Origin: JBIOJB01 sp044450465
Lineage (GTDB): Bacteria; Chloroflexota; Dormibacteria; Dormibacterales; Dormibacteraceae
Direction: 5' to 3'
DNA: 50,268 nt
Assembly: GCA_044450465.1 (NCBI GenBank)
Contig: JBIOJB010000004.1
Span: 1-50,268, forward strand
Shown: in pieces, positions 24,507-33,005 of the stretch
Layout: every line of letters starts with the position of its first letter
How positions within the stretch are numbered: position 1 is the first letter of the stretch
Notes under the pieces: generated by a model
Databases searched by the model: none
What the model was told of the DNA's origin: nothing
The model's input: only the letters and a program-made list of their open reading frames with translations
Position numbers and translations under genes: made by a program

Positions 24507-25667
24507 TTAGCCTCCCAGCATCGCGTTTTGAGCTCGAACAGCCTGCTCCCGGAGGCCGGGCAGCACGTGGCTGTATGTGCCCAGCGTGAGCCCGATCGAG
24601 CTATGGCCGAGGATCTCCTGGACCATCCTCGCCGGCACACCGGCCAGCAGGAGCAGCGAGGCGCAGCTGTGCCGCAGGTCGTGAAAGCGGATCAGCGGCA
24701 GCCCGGCGCCGACAAGGATCTCCTCGTGGAACTCGCTCCAGATTGTCTTCGGGTTGAGTGGCTCGCCTTGAGGCCCGACGAACACGAGATCCCATTCGTT
24801 CAGATAGCGATCACCGAGGCGCAGCTTCTCGTCAGCCCATCGCCTCCGGTGGGCCCGCAACGACTCGAGCGCAACGGACGGCAGCGACAGAGCGCGGCGC
24901 GACGTCCGAGACTTGGGCTCGACCAGGGCCGGCTCACTCCGGCGCTGACCGATAGGCCGGATCCACTGCAGCGCACGCGAGACGCGCAGGGTCCCTGCAT
25001 CGAGGTTGATGTCTGACCATCGCAGGCCGAGTACCTCGCCCCGGCGCAAGCCGAGCGCTAGCGTCGTGACATAGAGCGCCTCGAGTCGGCGACCCGTGAC
25101 AGCGCCCAGGAAGACCTTCACCTGCTCGGGCGTCAGCGTCTGCATCTCAACCATCGGCACGTCCGGCGCGTCGGCCTCGGCCGCAACGTTGTGACTGATC
25201 AGGCGATCGCGCACTGCCTTCCGAAGTGCATTCCTTAGGACAGCACGGACGTGGTGAACGCTCCGCGGCGACAAGCCGCCGGCAAGCTTCGCGGCCATCA
25301 GCCTCTCGACGTCGCTCGCCGTGAGCTTCGCCAGCGGCTTCGAACCGATCAACGGCACGATGTGTTTCCGCACCACGAGCTCGTAGTGCTCGAATGTCCG
25401 CGGCCGTTTGTGGACGCCGGCGAGCCACGTCTTGAGCCAAGCCTCGACCGTGAGCCGGCCGGGTTTCGGCAGCGTTCCGTCCTCTTTCTTGTGCAGGATG
25501 TCAGCCAGTCGCTTTTGGACCTCGGCCTGCGTCTTGCCGTAGACCTTCTGCCGGCATCGTTTGCCGTCGACAACGCCGAGGTCGGCGACTCCAATCCAAC
25601 CGACGACCTGGCCGTCCTTCCGCCACTTCAGTAGAGCTCCACTCCCAGCCGCGCGTCTCTTGCTCAT
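24507..25667 (-). CDS. int: Tyrosine recombinase (integrase)
   Basis: About 386 residues from ATG 25667, preceded by GAGGAGG 8 bases upstream. The N-terminal arm-binding domain is followed by a SAM-like core-binding domain (LTVEAWLKTWL, about residues 75-160). The catalytic domain has Arg in LALGLRRGEVLGLRW, HDLRHSCASLLL (His-x-x-Arg), GHSS, and the nucleophile Tyr in TLGTYSHV. All catalytic residues are present, so it should be active on the tRNA-Trp core site. It overlaps the upstream gene by 4 bases. Confidence 0.95.
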   Translation of the reverse strand: MSKRRAAGSGALLKWRKDGQVVGWIGVADLGVVDGKRCRQKVYGKTQAEVQKRLADILHKKEDGTLPKPGRLTVEAWLKTWLAGVHKRPRTFEHYELVVRKHIVPLIGSKPLAKLTASDVERLMAAKLAGGLSPRSVHHVRAVLRNALRKAVRDRLISHNVAAEADAPDVPMVEMQTLTPEQVKVFLGAVTGRRLEALYVTTLALGLRRGEVLGLRWSDINLDAGTLRVSRALQWIRPIGQRRSEPALVEPKSRTSRRALSLPSVALESLRAHRRRWADEKLRLGDRYLNEWDLVFVGPQGEPLNPKTIWSEFHEEILVGAGLPLIRFHDLRHSCASLLLLAGVPARMVQEILGHSSIGLTLGTYSHVLPGLREQAVRAQNAMLGG

Positions 25668-26533
25668 CGGTGTTCCTCCTCCGCTTTGTGCGCCCGTTCG
25701 AACCGTTTCCGACAGCGATCGCTGCAGAAGGTCGAGCGTGGCCCGGTTCTTAAGGTGAGCCGCCCACATTGGCGGCAGTGGATCCAGGCGTCCGTGTGGG
25801 TCATCGCAAGGGCGTAGTACGCGGCCGCTAGTAGGTTGAGATGAAAAACGGGGATCACCTGGAGGTCATCCGTGGCCTCGGGAAACGTTTGATGAAGCCA
25901 GCTGCGGACTCGCGCGACGGCGATTGACCTTTCAGCCTCAGGGTCGCCCTCACCGCGCAGGACGGCAGCGGTCCACCTGAGTAGGCGCAGTTGCTCGCCA
26001 AACCCATCGACAAATGAGGCGCGATCCGGCCAGAGCACGGATGCCTCACGCAGGACCAGCTCCTGAGTCGGGCGAGCTAACCATGCGACGGGCCCCTTAA
26101 GTGTCTCTACGGCCTCGGGCTCGCCGAGTTCGTCCGCCAAAAGCCGACGAGGCGTGGTTGTTGCCTCACACCAGTAAAGGTCCACGCCGCCCCCCTTGTC
26201 TGACCAAGTCACGCCGCGGCGTAGCGAGCCTTTTGACTTCGATCCGCAGACGAGCGTCTGAAGCGCGGCGCTGGTGCGTGGCTTCCCTATTTCGGCAGCC
26301 AAGAGCTCGCGCAGGATTACATCTGACGCGATGCCCACTCGGGCGCGAGCCTTGGGCTGATCCTTCGCCGCCCTGGTGGCTGGGGTAGGCGGCCGCCATC
26401 CGTAGTAACCGCGGAACTGGGACTTGGGCCACCCGCAGGAGTCGCACTCACCTATGGGGAGTAGGTAGGAGCCGCATCGAGGGCATGGTTGCCGCCCTCG
26501 ATCTCCGATCGTGTCCGTTTTAGTCCCGTTCAT
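25664..26533 (-). CDS. Zinc-finger protein of the integration module
   Basis: 289 residues. The N-terminus has a zinc-ribbon, CPRCGSYLLPIGECDSCGW. The C-terminus has a second finger, CRQCGRLTL...TFCSDRCRKRF, like the CGNR-type finger found in bacterial regulators. The middle is unrecognised. ATGA overlap with the integrase means the two are made together, so it may regulate or assist recombination. It is divergent from the HTH gene at 26558; the 24 bases between must hold both promoters. Confidence 0.75.
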   Translation of the reverse strand: MNGTKTDTIGDRGRQPCPRCGSYLLPIGECDSCGWPKSQFRGYYGWRPPTPATRAAKDQPKARARVGIASDVILRELLAAEIGKPRTSAALQTLVCGSKSKGSLRRGVTWSDKGGGVDLYWCEATTTPRRLLADELGEPEAVETLKGPVAWLARPTQELVLREASVLWPDRASFVDGFGEQLRLLRWTAAVLRGEGDPEAERSIAVARVRSWLHQTFPEATDDLQVIPVFHLNLLAAAYYALAMTHTDAWIHCRQCGRLTLRTGPRSTFCSDRCRKRFERAHKAEEEHR

Positions 26534-26557
26534 ACCATCGTGACAAGCTTACCGGAA

Positions 26558-26827
26558 ATGGCCGAGCTTTTCAAGGTCTGGCTGGAAGCGCAACTAACGC
26601 CGGCGGGAGTCAATCGGGCCACTCTTGCACGCCACCGCGGAACCAGTGTTCAGGCCATCTACGACCTGGAAGGGCGGGAGGACTCGCGGGTTAAGCCAGC
26701 CACCCGAGCGGCTCTGCTCGTCGCGATCGAAGAGCTTGCGGCTGAGCGCCGAGTGGCTCTCGAGGTCGTCGGTCATGCCGTCCTCGAGCGCGGTCTGGAA
26801 ATCCTCACTGAGGCGAGGGCGGTCTGA
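26558..26827 (+). CDS. Small helix-turn-helix protein
   Basis: About 89 residues from ATG 26558; GTG 26540 is also possible. NRATLARHRGTSVQAIYDLEG is an XRE-like helix-turn-helix, followed by a helix rich in Ala and Glu. Position next to a divergent integration module suggests a phage-type repressor or activator. Its stop TGA overlaps the next start (TGATG). Confidence 0.7.
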   Translation: MAELFKVWLEAQLTPAGVNRATLARHRGTSVQAIYDLEGREDSRVKPATRAALLVAIEELAAERRVALEVVGHAVLERGLEILTEARAV

Positions 26828-27027
26828 TGGCCGAACTGATCCAACTGCGGCCGCGGCTACTCAACCTCGAACAGGTCCGCGAGTCGTGCGGTGGCATCGG
26901 TAGGGACCTTGCCCTCAGGGTCATGGCGGAAGTCGGAGTTTGCCGCCTAGGTCGAAGGGTCTTCGTGAGACCAGAGGACCTGGACGCGTACCTCGAAAAG
27001 CGCCGCGAGGAAGAGGTCAGGCCATGA
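26827..27027 (+). CDS. Excisionase-like DNA-binding protein
   Basis: 66 residues with a MerR/AlpA-type winged helix: LLNLEQVRESCG, then CRLGRRVFVRPEDLDAYLEKR. The final phrase (R-x-D/E-D-L-D-A-Y-L) is a hallmark of excisionase-family proteins. It probably directs excision or regulates the integrase. Coupled to the HTH gene. Confidence 0.8.
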   Translation: MAELIQLRPRLLNLEQVRESCGGIGRDLALRVMAEVGVCRLGRRVFVRPEDLDAYLEKRREEEVRP

Positions 27028-27082
27028 GTGCCGCGAGCGTCGTCATCTCCCACGTCTCACTAACACGCGCCAAGGAGCGCCA

Positions 27083-27325
27083 ATGCTGCCAGACCTTCTC
27101 AGCCTGTACCCAGTCCCGTGCGAATGTGTGTCGGAGGACCAGGCCGACCAGTTCCACGGTCGCGACATCGCGTCCCGCACTGAAAATGATCTTCGCCGCG
27201 AACTCAGCTTCCTCAGGGTCGTCAACTTCGTCAGCGACTCGCCGTGGCACCTCGAGCGGGAGGTTCAGGTCGCGTCCGAGCTCTCTCGCCGGCGCAACAC
27301 TCGGCGCCAAGGCACAAGGCCATGA
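27083..27325 (+). CDS. Small protein of unknown function
   Basis: 80 residues. AAGGAG lies 6 bases before ATG 27083, and its stop overlaps the helicase start (ATGA), which is why I prefer this strand over an opposing ORF at 27017-27310. It contains two nearby cysteines (VPCECVSED) and a charged middle. No family is recognised. Confidence 0.6.
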   Translation: MLPDLLSLYPVPCECVSEDQADQFHGRDIASRTENDLRRELSFLRVVNFVSDSPWHLEREVQVASELSRRRNTRRQGTRP

Positions 27326-28632
27326 GTCGGCGTGCGAGTTCCTACACCCGAAAGCTCATCGAGTGGCTGTGGTTCGCCCACTTCGCGATCGGCATGTTGG
27401 GCCTGATCGACGGCGACCCGAGCCGAGGCAAGTCGCAAATCCTCGCGTCGATGGCCGGCCACATCACGACCGGGCGGCCATGGCCTGATGGAACGCCATG
27501 TCCTCTTGGTGGAGTCGTCATCGTCGGCGCCGAAGACCCAATCGCCGAGGTCTGGATCCCACGGCTGCAGGCCGCCGGCGCCGACCTCGACAGAGTCACG
27601 ATCCTGCCCTCGAAGGACGACGGCACACCGCTGCGACTGCCCGAGGACACCCCCTACCTCGAGAAGGAGGTCCGCGAGGTCGACGCTCGGATGCTCGCCT
27701 TCGACCCGATCATGAGTTGCCTCACCGGGCTGACCAATCCGAACAGTGATAAGGATGTCCGCCAAGCCCTGACGCCGCTCAACGAAATGCTGGTCCGCAA
27801 CAGCTGCGGCGGCGTGATGTTGAGACACCACAACAAGAACGACAAAGTCAGTTCAGCGCTCTACCGTGGCATGGCTTCGATCGCCTTCGGTGCCTTGGCT
27901 AGGACCGCCTTCGCGGTCGCCAAGGACCCCGACAGCCCGGGCGGGTTCGTCTTCGCGCCGACCAAGAACAACATCGCGCGCTACCCCGCTTCGCTGAAGT
28001 ACCGGATCGCCGACGTCGACTTGGGCGAAGGCTTCAACACCTCACGCATCGAGTGGCAGGGTGAGAGTCAGCGCACTGCCGAGGAGTTGGTGACCGCGTT
28101 CGGCGCCGAGGCCTCAAAGGCGGCCGACGCGGAGCAGCTGCTGGCGCAGTGGCTCGCCGATGGACCTGTGCTGTCAGACGTCCTCAAGGACCGTTGCGAG
28201 GAAGCCGGCATCAGCTTCCGGACCTACCGCCGAGTCAAGGAAGAGGTCCTGCGCTGCGGTGCCGGTCAGCACAAGGGCCACTGGTACTCCTTCCTGCCCG
28301 AGCACCAGCGACTGTTCGAGCTGATGCGCACGCAGATGGTCATGGGCGACGAATGGAACGCCCCGCTAAGTTCAGGGGTCCAACCCACACGCTCAGGGGT
28401 CCAAAACGCGCAGACGGAGCTAGCAGGGGTCCAATCGACTGGGCCCTCGCGCGCGCGCGCGCACGAAGACAACTTATTTGGACATCTGATCTCAAGTGAT
28501 GGACATCTGACAAAGCCAGAGGTCCAGGTGTCCAAGGGCCAAGAGACTACGCGCGCGCACGAGACGCCCGACGACTACGGCGAGGCGCTGATGGCCGAGC
28601 CTGACCTGGAAGACGCGGAGGTCGAGGTATGA
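27322..28632 (+). CDS. RepA-like hexameric helicase/ATPase (AAA_25)
   Basis: About 436 residues from ATG 27322. The RecA-fold N-terminal half has Walker A GDPSRGKSQ, VVIVGAEDP, the Walker B strand ARMLAFDPIMSCL and the sensor MLRHHNK. After about residue 270 there is a winged-helix-like stretch (DRCEEAGISFRTYRRVKEE). The C-terminal ~80 residues are low complexity and coincide with phased DNA repeats that may be the origin. It would unwind the element's origin for replication after excision. It follows a small coupled gene and precedes a 14-codon ORF. Confidence 0.85.
   Translation: MSRRASSYTRKLIEWLWFAHFAIGMLGLIDGDPSRGKSQILASMAGHITTGRPWPDGTPCPLGGVVIVGAEDPIAEVWIPRLQAAGADLDRVTILPSKDDGTPLRLPEDTPYLEKEVREVDARMLAFDPIMSCLTGLTNPNSDKDVRQALTPLNEMLVRNSCGGVMLRHHNKNDKVSSALYRGMASIAFGALARTAFAVAKDPDSPGGFVFAPTKNNIARYPASLKYRIADVDLGEGFNTSRIEWQGESQRTAEELVTAFGAEASKAADAEQLLAQWLADGPVLSDVLKDRCEEAGISFRTYRRVKEEVLRCGAGQHKGHWYSFLPEHQRLFELMRTQMVMGDEWNAPLSSGVQPTRSGVQNAQTELAGVQSTGPSRARAHEDNLFGHLISSDGHLTKPEVQVSKGQETTRAHETPDDYGEALMAEPDLEDAEVEV
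28372..28535 (+). repeat. Iteron-like direct repeats inside the helicase gene, possible origin
   Basis: TCAGGGGTCCAA at 28372 and 28393, and GCAGGGGTCCAA at 28423, are spaced 21 and 30 bases apart. TGGACATCTGA occurs at 28479 and 28500, again 21 bases apart. An alternating GC run (28449-28462) and AACTTATTT, one of the few A/T-rich spots here, lie between them. Spacings near whole helical turns place the repeats on one face of DNA. Confidence 0.6.
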
Positions 28633-28673
28633 AAAAGACCCCGAGCCTCATGGAGGTCGCTTGGCATGGCTGA
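28629..28673 (+). CDS. 14-codon bridging mini-ORF
   Basis: ATG overlaps the helicase stop (ATGA), and the TGA overlaps the first codons of the next gene. The peptide is MKKTPSLMEVAWHG. It probably keeps ribosomes moving between the two genes (translational coupling) rather than having a function of its own. Confidence 0.45.
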   Translation: MKKTPSLMEVAWHG

Positions 28674-29262
28674 CCTCATGGAACTGACCGAGGATCGCCA
28701 CTGCCGCGCGACGGCCAAGCAGACCAAGCAGCGCTGCCGCCGCTGGGCTTCGGTCGGCCAACACGTCTGCGCGATCCACGGTGGGAAGTCACCGCAGGCC
28801 CTTGAGGCCGCCGAGAAGCGCCTGGCCGTCGTCAAGGTGCGTGAGGCACTCGTGAAGATGGGCGTTCCGGTTGAGGAGCATCCGATCGAAGTTCTCCTGC
28901 AGCAAGTAGCCGAGAGCAATGGCAATGTGGTGTTCCTCCGGGCTCGGGTTCAAGAGTTGAACCTGCCGGAGCAGCTCACGACAGCCGCCATCGCGCTGTT
29001 AGAGCTCTACAACCAGGAGCGCGACCGGGCGGCGAAGATGGCCAAGCTCGCCCTTGACGCTGGGGTCCAGGAGCGCCAGGCCCGGGTTGCCGAAGAGCAG
29101 GCGGCCCAGGTGGTCGATCTACTCCGACACGTCTTCGACCACCCAGCCCTGGGGCTCAGCGCCGACCAGCGAAAGCAGGCGCGCGTGATAGCCGCCAGTC
29201 GTCTGCGACTCATGGCATCGCCAGACGCGTGGGACCGGCCTCCAGAGGACAGGTATCCATGA
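28666..29262 (+). CDS. HGG-motif protein, small terminase-like
   Basis: 198 residues. The start HCRATAKQTKQRCRRWA...CAIHGGKSPQALEAAEKR is the zinc-like C-x-C...HGG-x-x-PQ module common in small-terminase-like proteins of actinobacterial phages. The remainder is helical, with a coiled-coil stretch (ERQARVAEEQAAQVVDLL) that could mediate oligomer formation. GGAGG lies 9 bases before ATG 28666. No large terminase was recognised next to it. Confidence 0.7.
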   Translation: MADLMELTEDRHCRATAKQTKQRCRRWASVGQHVCAIHGGKSPQALEAAEKRLAVVKVREALVKMGVPVEEHPIEVLLQQVAESNGNVVFLRARVQELNLPEQLTTAAIALLELYNQERDRAAKMAKLALDAGVQERQARVAEEQAAQVVDLLRHVFDHPALGLSADQRKQARVIAASRLRLMASPDAWDRPPEDRYP

Positions 29263-29372
29263 TCCGAGGCATCGGTTTACGTAACCGTGGCGAGACCCCG
29301 GCTGATCTGGGCATCGTGGCGGATGCCGCCGGCATTGGGCGCTCCTTCACTGCCGTGGTTCTATCGATGGTT

Positions 29373-29741
29373 CTACGGCGCGGGCTCTTCGAACTCCTGC
29401 GGCATTTCGCCTGTCCACGCCGCGGTGTTCTCCGAGGGCGGATAAGCCTTGCAGTCGACAGAAGAGGGAGTCCTGAGCGGCAAAAATTGGGCCAGCATCA
29501 AGGCGAAATGCTCGCACTCCTTGGCATCTTCGGGAGTCGTCTCTATAAGAACCACAAGGCGGTCCCGGTCGTCGATCTCCGAGTGGACGAGTCGCGGGAG
29601 CTCGCTGCCCTTCAACCTGAATCGACCGAATCCCCGCTCTACCCGCTTGCGATCCGCCTCGACGTACACCTTGCCGGCAGCCTCAGCCGTCTCCCCGCGC
29701 GGGTTGCTGAGGATCACTCGGACGACCTGGTACTTGCTCAC
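29373..29741 (-). CDS. Small protein of unknown function, opposite to its neighbours
   Basis: 122 residues, GTG start. Beta-rich opening (KYQVVRVILSNPRGETAEAAGKVYVEADRKRVERG) followed by a proline-rich tail. No family is recognised. It is the only leftward gene between the replication and phage-type blocks and may be an independently expressed regulator or cargo gene (a moron). Confidence 0.55.
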   Translation of the reverse strand: MSKYQVVRVILSNPRGETAEAAGKVYVEADRKRVERGFGRFRLKGSELPRLVHSEIDDRDRLVVLIETTPEDAKECEHFALMLAQFLPLRTPSSVDCKAYPPSENTAAWTGEMPQEFEEPAP

Positions 29742-29878
29742 CTCTGGAAGTCTACGTGCGCAGCTTCAAGGCTCAGATGGCGGGATTCGCTCCTCGGTCT
29801 CCAAGGTGGTCTTCCAGATGGCCGAGCTGTTTCCGCGCCGCCGTCTTCATCCGGAATCTCAGGAGGTTAAGAACAACC

Positions 29879-30091
29879 ATGGACGCAGTACATCAGGAGC
29901 CGCGACCCGCAGAGCGTCAGCGCGTGACCGGAATACCACAGGTCGACGTCACGCACTCCGCCGCTGCAGGTCAACTCGCGATCGTCATTCACGTCGACGT
30001 GCCGGATAGCTTTGTCGAGCCGTCAGGTCTCAAGGCGGCCCTAGCCGCCGCCGTAGAGGGCCTCGTGTTCTCGAAGAAGCGACAGTCATGA
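29879..30091 (+). CDS. Small protein, first gene of the coupled phage-type block
   Basis: About 70 residues from ATG 29879, with AGGAGG about 12 bases upstream. The frame is open further upstream, but that part is Arg/Ser-rich and unlike a protein start. The stop overlaps the next ATG (ATGA). No family is recognised. Confidence 0.5.
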   Translation: MDAVHQEPRPAERQRVTGIPQVDVTHSAAAGQLAIVIHVDVPDSFVEPSGLKAALAAAVEGLVFSKKRQS

Positions 30092-31011
30092 CGACCGCAC
30101 CAGCCGGAACCGCAGTCGACCAGCGGACTGGGCAGCCGATGGTGATCGGCTCGATTCCCACTCCCGCCCAGTGGAACGCGCAACACAAGGCGCAGATCGA
30201 GGTCGAGCAGCGCGAGCGCGACGAGCTGATGGCATACCTCGAGCAGACGCTCGCACCCCAGGTGACGGCGGGAGACGGCGTCGTCGACGTGCGAAAGCTC
30301 AACACCCTCGTCCAGGCTGAGTTCGCCCGTCTCACGTCACTGCCGGAGGGCTCTGCGGGTGCCGTCGCGTCATTCCGGCGGGCGGCAGGGGCGGCTAAGG
30401 CACCCAACGCCAAAGCCGAGAAGGAGCTCGCGGTCCAGCGTAAGGCAGCGATCGAGGAGGCTGAGTCGCTGACCGCGGAACTCGACATCCGCGCGGCCTG
30501 GCTCTTCCGGGATCTCATCCAGGCGGCCGCCGTGCGGATGCGTTACCTCGAGGCCGGCGAGCGGCTCGGGGCCCTAGTGCGCCAGCACCGGCTGGCGGTG
30601 GACGTTGCAAGATTCACAGTTCTGGCCGTGCGCGCCCAGGAGCTCGCTGGTCAGTACGAGCAGCTGATTGCCCACAACCTGGATCCCGACCTCTGGCGTC
30701 GGAACCTGCCCCAGCTGGAGCCGCTCGAGTTGCCGGAGGCACTGCGCGCGACCGTCGCTTCCGTTGCGGATCCGGCGACGAGTCAGGCGACACGCGCGCC
30801 GTTCGACCCGAACCTGCCGAAGGACCATGCGATGCGCATGGCGATGGCAACGAAGCCAGCGGAGCGGAATGCGGACGGGACGCTGGTCGGGTCGGTTCGT
30901 AATCCCTGGGGCGGCAACACCGCGGTGCCTCCCCCACGTAGCGAGGCCGCGGAGTTCGCGACACGCAAGAAGATCGCGGCCGAGCTCGCCGCTGAGGACA
31001 GTACTCAATGA
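30088..31011 (+). CDS. Coiled-coil-rich phage-type protein
   Basis: 307 residues. Long charged helices cover about 30-215 (for example EVEQRERDELMAYLEQTL and EKELAVQRKAAIEEAESL), followed by a Pro-rich C-terminal region. ATGA overlaps on both sides place it in the structural block. By position it could be a scaffold, connector or head-associated protein; no motif decides. Confidence 0.6.
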   Translation: MTTAPAGTAVDQRTGQPMVIGSIPTPAQWNAQHKAQIEVEQRERDELMAYLEQTLAPQVTAGDGVVDVRKLNTLVQAEFARLTSLPEGSAGAVASFRRAAGAAKAPNAKAEKELAVQRKAAIEEAESLTAELDIRAAWLFRDLIQAAAVRMRYLEAGERLGALVRQHRLAVDVARFTVLAVRAQELAGQYEQLIAHNLDPDLWRRNLPQLEPLELPEALRATVASVADPATSQATRAPFDPNLPKDHAMRMAMATKPAERNADGTLVGSVRNPWGGNTAVPPPRSEAAEFATRKKIAAELAAEDSTQ

Positions 31012-31694
31012 ACGATCCCCTCGTCGACCATCTCAGGCGCAAGAACGCGAGGTCGGATGTATCCAAAGCCTTCGTGTATCCGGCCGATGACGCTGGCGCT
31101 ACCAAGGGCTCGATCGTCCCTGGCCAGGCCTCGCGCCCACAGGGAGGTCCTGGTCCGAATCCTGGCGTCACGTCGCCCTCGGGAGCCTCAGCAGGTCAAT
31201 GCCCGGACGATTCCTGTGACTGCGGCGACTGCGGTCCGACCTGTGGCGGCTCCTGCTGCGACGACTGCACCATGGGCGCCAACACCTCCAGTGATCGCGT
31301 CAATGAGCAGGCCGACGAGGCCCAGCGCGGCTGGAAGAGCGCCAGGGTCAAGGCCAGCCCTCGTGACCTCGCGATTCTTACCAAACTGGCCAGCAACCTG
31401 AAGGCGGCGCGCGTTGGCGGGTCCGACCGCGACCGGGCGTTCGATCAGGTGCGCAAGCTGGCGGACAAGCGCATACAGCTGCTCAAAATGCTCGACCATT
31501 CCGACTTCAACGTTCGCCAGGGCGCGCGAGAACTCCTCGACCGCAACCTGGCCGAGATCCAGAAGTTCAGCCGCCCCGACGTCATCAAGGCTCATAGCTC
31601 GGGCGAGGACGCGATCGCCGTTGCGATTCGCACCGCAGTCAATGCGGGCGTCGCGAAGGTGATGGCCGACCTATCGGACCCGAAGAAACGATGA
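31008..31694 (+). CDS. Phage-type protein with a central Cys-rich cluster
   Basis: 228 residues. A stretch of nine cysteines within 23 residues at about 64-86 (CPDDSCDCGDCGPTCGG then SCCDDC) is unusual for phage structural proteins and could bind metal or form disulfides. The C-terminal half is helical with a repeated basic pattern (LAILTKLASNLKAAR). ATGA-coupled on both sides. Function unknown. Confidence 0.6.
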   Translation: MNDPLVDHLRRKNARSDVSKAFVYPADDAGATKGSIVPGQASRPQGGPGPNPGVTSPSGASAGQCPDDSCDCGDCGPTCGGSCCDDCTMGANTSSDRVNEQADEAQRGWKSARVKASPRDLAILTKLASNLKAARVGGSDRDRAFDQVRKLADKRIQLLKMLDHSDFNVRQGARELLDRNLAEIQKFSRPDVIKAHSSGEDAIAVAIRTAVNAGVAKVMADLSDPKKR

Positions 31695-31942
31695 GGACCT
31701 CGATCCGGCTCTCGGCTGCGGGCAGTCCCGGCGCGCTCACCCGGCAGGCACAACTCCTGACCTGTCGGCCTCTGGCGCAAGACCAGGGGCGTCGGGCTGC
31801 CCGTAGCGGGAGCCGACATGGCGGGTTCTCAGCGGTGGACCGTCCGGGCGCCGGCGGCGTGGCTTTGGATTTGGCCGCGCCATTCGGTTTGGGGTTAGTG
31901 GTCGGCCCCGTCCCGGCGGTCCGTCGTGGGAGTCGGCCATGA
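31691..31942 (+). CDS. Small ORF in the coupled chain, uncertain
   Basis: 83 residues, kept because ATGA overlaps join it to both neighbours. The composition (Arg/Gly/Ala-rich, few hydrophobic core positions in the first half) is not very protein-like, so it may be a damaged or very diverged gene. Confidence 0.4.
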   Translation: MRTSIRLSAAGSPGALTRQAQLLTCRPLAQDQGRRAARSGSRHGGFSAVDRPGAGGVALDLAAPFGLGLVVGPVPAVRRGSRP

Positions 31943-32565
31943 GTTGGGTCACCATGCGAGCAGTTGGCACGTCGCGCGCGGCGCGTCGCGGGCCAGGCGT
32001 CACGCCGACGCTGTACGCGGAGATGTCCCTGCTCCGCAACTCTCTGCTCAACGCGATGCGCGAAGAGGCGCCGGTCAACAAGAACCCGCAGGCCAAGAAT
32101 CGCGGAGCTCTGAGGGCCTCGCTGCGAGCAGGACCGTGGGAGACAGACGGCGTGCATTGGCGGTCAGTATTCACGGCCGCCGAGTACATCAAGTACGTGA
32201 TCAAGGACACCAAGCCGCATCGCATCTCGGCCAAGCCGGGCGGCGTGCTGGCCTTCAACTGGAGCGGCATCGGCGGCCTCTCGGCCAACTTCATGGGCGT
32301 TTCGCACCAGTCCACGGGCGGCGCCTTCGGTCGCCTCGGCCGTCGCGGCGGCCCGGCTCTTCACAGTGCGCCGGCTGGCATCGTGTCGCTCAAGGGCGGC
32401 ATGTTCTTCCTGCGCTTCGTCAAGCATCCGGGAACCAAGGCCAACAACTTCGTCGAGCGCGCCCTCGCGCGAACCCTCGTCGCGGGCATCCCTGGATTCA
32501 CTCAGCGGGTGCAGCAGGCGATGGACGACGACATCATCCAGCTCATCCAGGGGGTCCAGTCATGA
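31939..32565 (+). CDS. HK97 gp10-like head-tail/tail completion protein
   Basis: 208 residues. The middle helix (LYAEMSLLRNSLLNAMREEAP), then RGALRASLRAG, YIKYVIKDTKPH and the closing KHPGTKANNFVERAL follow the gp10/neck protein layout (ALxxxAPVxTGxLRxSI...Y...HPGTxxxPFLxxAL). It would sit at the head-tail joint or tail end. Coupled to both neighbours by ATGA. Confidence 0.7.
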   Translation: MSWVTMRAVGTSRAARRGPGVTPTLYAEMSLLRNSLLNAMREEAPVNKNPQAKNRGALRASLRAGPWETDGVHWRSVFTAAEYIKYVIKDTKPHRISAKPGGVLAFNWSGIGGLSANFMGVSHQSTGGAFGRLGRRGGPALHSAPAGIVSLKGGMFFLRFVKHPGTKANNFVERALARTLVAGIPGFTQRVQQAMDDDIIQLIQGVQS

Positions 32566-33005
32566 GCGCCTCTAAGCAATCCGTCACATTCCAACCTCCA
32601 GCGGTCGAAGTCGAGTTCGCCGGCCGAATGATCGCCGTCGAGGGCATCAGGGGCCTCAGTCGAATCAGCGCCCTTGAGGAAGGCCTCACCGCCGAGCTGC
32701 TCAGGTTGCAGGAGACGGCTCGCGGAATGGCGAAGGACCCGATGGAGGCCTTCATGGCACTGGGGTTCGATCATGGGGCACTTCTCAAGCTGGCGATGCC
32801 CGATGTGATCACTGATGAGCTGCTCGAGCAGAGCACGGCGGGAGAGCGGGTTGCTCTACTCGTTGAGATCTGCATAGCCAATAGGCTCGGCCGGTTCCTA
32901 CCCTACGTTGATCTGGATCGTGTGATCGAGATGGCCCTGATGTCGCAGGTGCGCAAACTGCCACCCTGGCCGCCAGCGCCGCCACCGGCGGAGGTTGAGC
33001 CGTGA
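32562..33005 (+). CDS. Putative tail assembly chaperone-position protein
   Basis: About 147 residues from ATG 32562, overlapping the gp10-like gene. It lies directly before the tape-measure gene, where tailed phages keep the tail assembly chaperone. It is helical, with a Pro-rich end (PPWPPAPPPAEVEP). The slippery -1 site usual for chaperones was not found within it. Confidence 0.55.
   Translation: MSASKQSVTFQPPAVEVEFAGRMIAVEGIRGLSRISALEEGLTAELLRLQETARGMAKDPMEAFMALGFDHGALLKLAMPDVITDELLEQSTAGERVALLVEICIANRLGRFLPYVDLDRVIEMALMSQVRKLPPWPPAPPPAEVEP

Noticed and set aside
27017..27310. 97-residue leftward ORF
   Set aside because: The opposing rightward ORF has a ribosome site and an ATGA overlap with the helicase gene, so it fits the operon better.
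28449..28462. GC dinucleotide run as a Z-DNA or microsatellite feature
   Set aside because: It is short and could come from codon choice; mentioned only as part of the possible origin.
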